Below are positions 56,396 to 64,000 of a DNA stretch of 64,000 bases, piece after piece. This DNA is from Notospermus geniculatus. Its lineage: Eukaryota; Nemertea; Pilidiophora; Heteronemertea; Lineidae. A program made the translations under genes and the position numbers. The stretch lies in NCBI GenBank assembly GCA_002633025.1, contig NMRB01001159.1:111489-175488 (forward strand), in the 5' to 3' direction. Position 1 is the stretch's first letter. Each line of letters opens with the position of its first letter. The notes under the pieces are model-generated. The model was given only the letters and a program-made list of their open reading frames with translations. It did no database searches and was not told the origin of the DNA.

Positions 56396-59300
56396 GTACT
56401 TTTGAAAAAATTCCACGTTCTCATCCGGAAAAATAGAATTTCAGCATGCAAGTTGCACTGGGTGCCAGCAACATCAATTTTACAGAATTTTCAGNTTGAA
56501 GTTCAGCTTGTAGTAAGGTCATCGCCTTTGTCAGTGTTCAGCATGAATGACATCGTGTCCGTTTGTTTTCCAGCATCCCAATTCAATTAGGGATGTACTC
56601 TTTCAGTTGCCATAGTATTAGTTGATGGAGCAGTTGATTTAGAAGTGCTGCTGTGAACTGAACCAGTTTTTCAATCAGTATACTGTAGTTATAATCTCAT
56701 GCAGTTCTATAATGTAGTGGTACAAATCAATTTCTGTTGGCTGACGGGTTCCCATTGATATTATATTAGTCAGTTGTATTGCAGTCGGTGCAATATACAT
56801 TTGGATTGCTTCATTCTCCAGCTGTTGTGTTTTGACGGGAAATATATCACTGGTCATCCAGCTATTCGGTTATTCCAGAGAGACGCCCGCTTTGCGACGT
56901 CGCAGGCTCATTAATAGTGCCATGTTCTTACTCAGTGTATCCTATTGTGTATCGCAATACACGATATTTGTGTATATTGATACCGGTACACGAAGATACC
57001 CAGGAAAGAAAATGATATTAAAACATTCCATTTTCCTTGCAGCATTTTACCGTATGTCAAAAGAAAGAGCGCCCTGAATATGTGAAAACGCGGCCAAAGT
57101 CGCTGGGGAGTGACAAAGACCTTGATCATACCTGATCTCTGTTGCACAATCGATAAGGCTTTATTTGCCACTAGCAGACCGTCGTCTTTTCATTGTGATG
57201 ACACTCCCTACATAACCAATCAACCCTGTGGTGTTCAGCGACTTGGGCCGAGTTTTGCCAGACTTGGTCACATATGTCAAAGTACAAAGCCCCGAGATGG
57301 CACCAAAAACTCTTCGACATCGGTATAATGCTGTTACCAGTGTGAAATTAGAAAAACTAATATCCAGGATTAAAAAAATCCAGACTGTGATGAATTAATA
57401 GGCATAGAGAAAGTTCAAACATCTTGATTATTTTCCATGATTTTATTTTTGGATCACACCGTTATTTTGGGAATTTTGAATAGCGAGTTCTGTTTTAATA
57501 CCTATGATGATTAGTTTATATTAGTGGTATTTTTTCAATGGATATTAGATGATTTATCACATTTTGTGCTAAGCGTCTACCACAAGGTACACTGGTGTAT
57601 CCCACCAGTTCAGTTCATGTTGCACGGAGATTGAAAAACTTTTGATATCCTGGAATATTATGAATGGTATGTTCACATGTCATTTCCTGGTGTGAACCAG
57701 TTCTGCTTCAATATTTAACCAGTCGAATATTTCGTTACTGAATCAAATTCGTTATGCCACCGTCGGTAAGTTATGACGGTATTCATTATCATCCCTCAGA
57801 GTGCATTCGTGCAAATTTGTCCTAGCTTGGACTAAAAAACCTCACCTCTTCCCTTTACATCACTAAAGCCTGTATAAACCTTCATCAAAGGTTGTCTGTT
57901 AATATTGTAATTTGCTGTAGATATTCATTGTGTATATGAGATTTGATTTCATGATATCAGTCGAACTGCTTTTGTTTTCACGTCTCTGTCTTGCATAAGC
58001 TGCTCTTTGCTCATTTCATATTTCACTTGTTAAACTTATTACAACTAAGTCACTGGTCGACATTGATTTGGTTGCCTGTACATTGCGCTGTGTAAAATGT
58101 ACAGCAGCTTCACTGATGATGTCCTTTGTTGTCGTGTGGCATACATTCAAGAACAGATCTGATACATGTATCTTCTGTTTGCATAATAAATTAACCCTAA
58201 ACCTGTTGGCCAGTTCATCCTGGCGTTGATAGGTGGTAGGCCGAAATTCTCCAGCAAATGCTATGAAACTGCAGCATATTTCTGCAGCAGCGCATCTAGA
58301 CAATATTGTTGACTGGGGGAAAAAATAGCCTGTGAGAGGGTTGATGTACTTGCTAGCATTTTGTAAATTGCTTCTCTTTAACTTGTGTTCGGTCGTCCTG
58401 TGAGGGATGCTGAATTTTCTATCAGTCCTTCGATGGTTTTATTATGTAACATATCTTCAAAAGGAAAACTTAGAATACTCTGAATAGTAGATTATACCAG
58501 TGCTGATTATTTTGTGTTGTATAGTGAAATTATTATTGCTGGGTAAATACATAACAGTTGAGTATTTGAATTCCATGTAGCGATCATGTATAAAATTCTC
58601 CATGATAACTTTGACTGAATTTTGTCTTGTTAGGGTGACGCAAGATGGTTGTGATGATGTTTATCCAGAATTTGATCTATTCGTAGATGTCAATTCCTTT
58701 CTTTCCTGACCCCCCAAAAAGACCCTAAGTTGACTTCATCTCTGTTGCTGTTGTCACTTTCAGGGTGTATTAACAGGTTGTGGTTTATGGCCTTTTGGCT
58801 TTCCTACACCAGTCTCTTCGATTGTACTACTAACTGTACATGTACTTGGTTTTAACTTCAAGTTGCCGTGCACATTTGACCCTTCACAGCATCATTCTAC
58901 ACCAGTATATGGTTGCATTTCACGGTTGCTAATAGGATTTTCGATATTGAGGTGCATTTTGTTCAGCAGACTTGGAGATTGAATGATTTTTGGCCCTTCC
59001 AAAGGGCATTACAAATCGGTATGGAGGCTTAGGTCAGGTAACGAGACCACAGGCCTTCCCCACACAATCATTTCAGATTACGACTTTTCTGTAGGGAGTT
59101 GAATGACTCAGTGCCTTATTAGTTCTGAAGGTTTATTTGGGGGATGATATTTTCAGTCGTACATATCTGTAACAGGGAATGAGTTGGAAAATGAATAATA
59201 ATGGTGGTAGTGGTCTGTAGAATTTTGTGATGACACAACTCCTTGGATATGTCAAGGTCTCCAGTTTCCTTGAGGGTACTTAATATTAAAATGAAATTGA

Positions 59301-59736
59301 AAAGGTTATTGTGATATCTGGAATATTCCACAAATAAATGTTTTGGAAAAGAAAAATTCTAGCAGGGAGGGAGAATCTAGTACCGGTACATAGTTGGGAC
59401 ATTTCTGTAAAGCTTCCAGTTACGTGGCCAGTCATTTGAAGCTGAATCTGGTATAGCTGACTACGAGGTTCAAAACGTTGATCCTTGTTCAAAGTCTTCT
59501 TCAGTCTATGCGAGCTTCCTCATCAACTTAGCGGACATTTTGTCCTCAGAATCTTTGAATTTTATATCCAGCTTATTTGCATTCTCTAATTGCTTAACGT
59601 ACGCATTGACTCCACCTAAGGTGTTCAACATGTCAATCAAACTAACACGTTAGTCAGTGGTCATCACATTTAAATCAGTCAGTTTATTCTTCAGAATCCA
59701 CACAGTATTTAGCATTAGAGCATTTCCGTCTTAATA

Positions 59737-59862
59737 CAGCTGCGCAGATAGCTATCTCAAAAAACTGTGCAGATAGCTATCTCAAAAAACTGTGCAGATA
59801 GCTATCTCAAAAAACTGTGCAGATAGCTATCTCAAAATACAGTGCAGAAGACTTTCTCAAAA
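59737..59862 (+). repeat. 25-bp tandem repeat
   Basis: Nearly five units of TGTGCAGATAGCTATCTCAA plus AAAAC. Each unit has the palindrome AGATAGCTATCT. Confidence 0.88.
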
Positions 59863-61515
59863 ATTTGCCCCAACACTTCCTGGCTGTTGAATCAGTTCAT
59901 ACAAGGAGAAAGTTTAATTCTGGATGTTGCAAACATCCCACGTGAAATTACCGGTAATCAGCTATTTTTCTCAATCAACGGCTGATTGGATGCTAATCAC
60001 TAGTCCCAGATCCTGACACAAAATGGCGTTCTGTATTCCTTCATCACACTACAGTGAGAATTGCATAGATAAAGGGGCCCCCAGAAAGAATGACAAATCT
60101 TTTTCCTTGTCAGCTTGGAAAATCCAAGTCTTTTAGTTCTTTATGGGACACAATCAAGCTTTGACCAGTTTCCAGTGTTTGAGATAAAACACTGCATTTC
60201 TCTTACCAAAAGTGAAAAACACTTGTCAGACTTCATATTTTTTCCTCATCCAGCCGTGAAATATTGGCTATTTTGCTGTTTTCACAGCAAAGAAGTGAAT
60301 GTTTTTAATGATTTTGAATTGAATTCTGAAGATTCTACTATATATCGACTTCTTTTGGTCATAATGTCAGTAATCTTGTGGTATCTTTTCCACATCGTTC
60401 AATTTTACAAGTCTTTACAAATTAAAAGCCCTCTTAGTGTTATTGGTCGTTGTTTTTCAATGAGTCATTGAAGTGGTCCTTAACAATTATTGGAATCCTG
60501 AATTTTCTGCAGTTAATCTGTTATATACATGAACTGGGCATTTTGAAAAGTGTGATTTTGAGATTAGCTTACAGTGTAGTAGCTGTTGGTGGTGCCATTG
60601 AATTTATCATAGTACTCGATGACTCTCATCTTCTGAAGGCTTATTACCATTTTATGAAGAAAAAAATGTTGCAGTGGATTAAATTTAGTTATGGAAACAA
60701 CGTCACAAATTACCACTTTTTGAAACTGCCCAGTATCTCGAGTACCAAAGTTTGCATACAATTTCTTGTATAACAGCTAATACAAGTGTTATACAAGTTC
60801 ATGTATAGCAGTGATTACATTCATTTCAGTGGAAATTATGAATGTGTGTATTTCGAGAAAAAAGATTGTGTGTAACAAGTCAAACTGCTCTTTTTAAGTG
60901 AAATGATATATTTGTAAATGCTCATTATAGTGATTAAAAACTTCGATTGATTTCGTGGGTTAATGGAATTGTTGCTGTTCGTTTGTGCATGGTTTGCATA
61001 CAAGACTTCAAGCATGTTATCTCTACATTTCCTCGCATGGCATTTCACCTCAAATTTGCTGTAACATTCTGTACAAATCTACTTCCTCCTGTACAATTCT
61101 GTACTTTTCTATACAGAACGTATGTCTTTAACTTGCAGCATTCAGATTGGCCAGTATTATTCCTACTGTTGCTAATCCAAATTTAGTCAACAAGATTGCA
61201 CCTTCACTTTGCCTTAACATTTTGTTGACCCACAAAATTCTTCCCATTTGTTCATCATTGATCTTACATAGATTTATATGAGATGTTGTGTTGGAATATT
61301 TCTCTCTTGCTTTAGGCCTTCAAATGAGGGATTAGGTTCGACAGTTTGAGGTGAAATGTACATAATTATTCTCCATGACAGACTAGGACAGGTGGTTGTG
61401 AATTTCAGAATATTTTCTCCTCTTCCTGTCCAATTTCTATCAATTTTAAGATTTTCAAGATATACAATGTGGTACCAAATATAAGATAATACCAGTACAT
61501 GTTCTCTTGCATTAC

Positions 61516-61539
61516 AATAAATATTATCTGATGAATAAA
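61516..61539 (+). terminator. cux1: Paired candidate poly(A) signals
   Basis: Two AATAAA hexamers at 61516-61521 and 61534-61539, 18 bases apart, followed by TTGAAAATCCTGTGT. Possible alternative transcript end; no transcript evidence. Confidence 0.3.
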
Positions 61540-62382
61540 GACTTATTGAAAATCCTGTGTAATTAAGAATGCATTACATTAATGGTGAATTTCTGTCAGT
61601 ATTTTGCCGTGGAAACGATGATGGAAATTTCCATGAAGAAGCTTTATCAAGGGCTCTTGTAATTTGTCAGTACGGCAGCTTCCAAATTAGCATGGGCCTA
61701 TGTGGCTCCCTGCTGCATTTATAATTCCCAGCGGTGTTGGCAATTCTCGTTCTCCGATTTACCCTCGATGCATGTATTCTAAATGTGGTCTTGCATGCTT
61801 GTACTTCCTTATAAAATGAAGTTACAGTACTCAAATACAATAATGTGTGAATTGCTGAAATAACAATGGGAAAAAATGCTTTAAAACTTACTTCGGAAAA
61901 CTGATAAAAATGCACTTGTGGAAGAATAGCACTCTCAAAACAGCTGTTGAAGAGAAATGGCTAAAATTATCTTGGTCCCTCTCAGAATATTGAAGATAAA
62001 TTAATAAGATAGTTACTGCATCACAGTTATTAGAAGCATCCCACTCTACCTTCTTGGAAACTCCTAATTTGTGGTCTCCAAGTTCAGTCACAGCAGATAT
62101 ATCAAGTCTTCAACATTTGTCATCTCGACTACGGATGGGAAATGAATTTTTCTGAGCCCTTTTTGTGCTTCTCACTTACTCTTTGATACTTTTCCATTAA
62201 CTATACTTTGTTCCATATACTGTTTTCCCAACCTTTTGAAGTCATATCCTTGTTGTTGTGCTATTGTGTTATGCTGTCTTATAACAGAAGCTTTTGTATG
62301 GCATTTTATATAATACAAAGAAATGTGCATTTTTATCCGGTATGGGAAGTTATATGAAATAGAGGACTTTTTCCATTTTGTG

Positions 62383-62388
62383 AATAAA
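62383..62388 (+). terminator. cux1: Candidate distal poly(A) signal AATAAA
   Basis: AATAAA followed within about 35 bases by a T/G-rich stretch (GTATATTGTGCC, then TTGGTCTTAGTGTCTTT), the usual layout of a cleavage site with a downstream element. It is the last good signal before the repeat-dense end of the window. Use by the CUX transcript is inferred only. Confidence 0.4.
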
Positions 62389-62400
62389 TTGTATATTGTG

Positions 62401-62835
62401 CCTTGTACTTGGTCTTAGTGTCTTTCCTTACAAATCTGCACCTCCTTCTTTTGTCACAGTTCCTGTCGACCCCTGTTTCTCACGGCCGCTCTCCGCCCCT
62501 TCTTTGCTATTTGTAATCCCCTCTTTCTTTCTTTACAAACCTCTAAGATGCATGCTGTGAGTAAAGGTCATACAAGATAAAAGAAGTCCTGCCACCTGGA
62601 CACCTGCAAATAGATCAATCAATGATGGGGAGACCACTGCAATACCAGTAGTCACCTCTTGGTAAAAGTGTCCAAAAGTGGCCGATAGACCACTGACTGG
62701 ATATCTGAATCGGTTGTTATTATATCCCGCCGGTCTGGACATTTGAACTGAGGGATGAAGTTGGCCGTTTATATCTTCTTTTTTGGACGAGAACGTGGAG
62801 ACGGACTGCACACATTGACTGCCATCATGAAGAAT
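62401..62835. other. Intergenic stretch, nothing recognised
   Basis: Between the last poly(A) candidate and the 57-bp satellite. No coding, RNA gene or transposon that I can support. Confidence 0.4.
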
Positions 62836-63710
62836 TGTCACCATCATTTCCTGGCTTTATTGCCAAGATTTAAAGATGTCCATTGTCAGCCCTTGCACAT
62901 CATCATTTCCTGGCTTTATTGCCAAGATTTATAAAAGTTGCCCATTGTCAGACTTGGAGATCATCATTTCCTGGCTTTATTGCCCATTGTCATTTCCTGG
63001 TTCTATTGCCAAGATTTAAAGCTGTGCCCATTGTCAGATTTGCATATCATCATTTCCTGGTTTTATTGCCAAGATTTAAAGCTGTCCATTGTTAGACTTG
63101 GAGATCATCATTTGCTGGTGTTATTGCCAAGATTGGAAGCTGTCCATTGTCAGACTAACACTTGAAGATCATCATTTCCTGGCTTTATTGCCAAGATTGA
63201 AAGCTGTCCATTGTCAGACTTGGAGATCATCAATTCCTGGCTTTATTGCTAAGATTGAAAGCTGTCCATTGTCAGACTTAAGATCATCATTTCCTGGCTT
63301 TATTGCCAAGATTGAAAGCTGTCCATTGTCAGACTTAAGATCATCATTTCCTGGCTTTATTGCCAAGATTGAAAGCTGTCCATTGTCAGACTTGGAGATC
63401 ATCAATTCCTGCTGTTGTTGTCGAGATTTCAAGCTAGCTATCCATTGTCAGACTTTCAGATCATCATTTCCTGGTTTTATGCCACCATTTAAAGTTGTCA
63501 ATTGTCAGCACTTGCATCATCATTTTCTGGTTTTATTGCCAAAATTCAAACTCCATTGTCAGATTTGGAGATCATCATCTCCGGGATTTATTGCCATCAT
63601 TTAAAGCTCTCCATTGTCAGCACTTGCATATATCGTCATTTCCTTGTTTTATTGCCAAGATTTAATAGCTGTCCATTGGCAGACTTGAAGATTATCATTT
63701 CCTGGTTAGC
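62836..63710 (+). repeat. 57-bp satellite array
   Basis: About 15 units with CATCATTTCCTGGCTTTATT, GCCAAGATTGAAAGC and TGTCCATTGTCAGACTT. Units in the middle are almost identical and those at both ends diverge. The 57-bp period equals 19 codons, which is why open frames of up to 171 residues run through it; it is not a gene. Confidence 0.92.
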
Positions 63711-64000
63711 CCGCTTGGCCCATAGGCCAAAAGGGCTTATGCTGTGCTTGGCGCCTTTAGTGGTGGTCTGTCGTGCGTGCGTTAGTGCGTGCGTGCGTGC
63801 GTCCGTAAACTTTTCCCTTGTCAGATGGATAGCGCCTTCAGTTTTTGACCGATCATTTTCATATTGCATATGGGTGTGTATGACCACAAAATCTAGGTCA
63901 AGTTCGATTTTGGGTGCGATACGATTCCTACTTTGGCCAGTAGGGGGCGTTTTGTGAAAAAATTCAAAGGCCTGTATTTTGCGAATGGCTTGAGCTATCA
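63711..64000 (+). repeat. Generic interspersed repeat with GTGC microsatellite (cut by window end)
   Basis: Starts TAGCCCGCTTGGCCCATAGG, has a GTGCGTGCGTGCGTGC tract, then words such as TTGGCCAGTAGGGGGCG. This type of sequence is widespread in marine invertebrate genomes, as I recall; the right end is outside the window. Confidence 0.5.

Larger units (their letters stand above)
49826..62400 (+). other. Probable long 3' UTR / downstream region, no coding seen
   Basis: About 12.5 kb after the stop codon, AT-rich and without any convincing protein homology in six frames; the longest open frames lack recognisable domains. It has fewer transposons than the introns: one TA-flanked MITE (51757-51985), one large foldback (53010-53402), one MITE shared with the 5' region (54716-54926), and minisatellites at 55983-56395 and 59737-59862. 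Candidate poly(A) signals AATAAA occur at 58185, 59333, 61516, 61534 and 62383. Long 3' UTRs are common for neural regulators such as CUX genes, so I infer one transcript end near 62400, but earlier ends are equally possible. An old ~240-bp internal repeat lies at 50593-50640 and 50830-50890 (AGTGAAATCGATT motif). Confidence 0.5.

Noticed and set aside
59737-59862. CRISPR-like array
   Set aside because: Units are directly adjacent without spacers, and this is animal DNA; it is a plain tandem repeat.
60115-60471. 118-residue ORF in the 3' region
   Set aside because: AT-rich chance frame with no domain, no splice context and no similarity I recognise.
49826-62400. CASP-specific exons (transmembrane C-terminus) downstream of the homeodomain exon
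   Set aside because: In vertebrates such exons lie downstream of CUX1, so I looked, but no coiled-coil or transmembrane CASP-like segment was visible in the translations.
63089-63604. 171-residue ORF at the right end
   Set aside because: Pure 57-bp satellite; open only because 57 is a multiple of three.

Overview
This window is animal nuclear DNA. Its only protein-coding gene that I can support is the 3' part of a single Cut/CUX-class homeobox gene (Drosophila cut, vertebrate CUX1/CUX2) on the + strand. Coding is split into short exons with good GT/AG boundaries, separated by AT-rich introns full of short inverted-repeat transposons (MITEs), tRNA-derived SINEs and minisatellites. The coiled-coil exons read closely like vertebrate CUX1. 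The repeat style suggests a marine invertebrate, probably a deuterostome or a spiralian, but I cannot name the species. Bacterial features (operons, ribosome binding sites, CRISPR) do not apply.

Layout. 1-8617 is 5' intron or flank with at least seven foldback elements. 6617-16934 and 16935-28540 are two head-to-tail copies of one ~10.3 kb unit; the second is 11.6 kb because of insertions. Each copy carries the same 49-nt coiled-coil exon (8618-8666 and 19075-19123). Next come four coiled-coil exons (33241-33411, 34759-34833, 35827-35933, 36754-36902). Two paralogous CUT1 exons lie in tandem (38947-39573, 40697-41215). A short linker exon (42187-42302), a CUT2 exon (43268-44381), a CUT3 exon (47056-47622) and a last exon with the homeodomain, C-terminus and stop codon (48870-49825) complete the reading frame. 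From 49826 to about 62400 I see no coding; it looks like a very long 3' UTR ending near AATAAA at 62383. The window closes with a 57-bp satellite and a generic interspersed repeat.

Using one copy of the duplicated exon, the exons join in one open frame of about 1,482 residues; the N-terminus lies to the left of the window. The product would be a nuclear DNA-binding regulator: an N-terminal coiled coil, four (rather than the usual three) CUT domains, and a Cut-type homeodomain with His at position 50.

The most interesting points are: (1) the duplicated 49-nt exon is not a multiple of three, so using both copies or neither gives an immediate stop; exactly one copy must be used, unless the duplication is an assembly artefact of two haplotypes; (2) the two CUT1 exons are symmetric phase 1-1 cassettes about 70% identical in the CUT domain, allowing four-CUT, alternative three-CUT or two-CUT isoforms without changing frame; (3) a transposon with a 5-bp target duplication sits 18 bp from the acceptor of exon 36754, so the branch point of that intron should be transposon-derived; (4) the two duplicon copies give filled/empty site pairs that define several MITE families.
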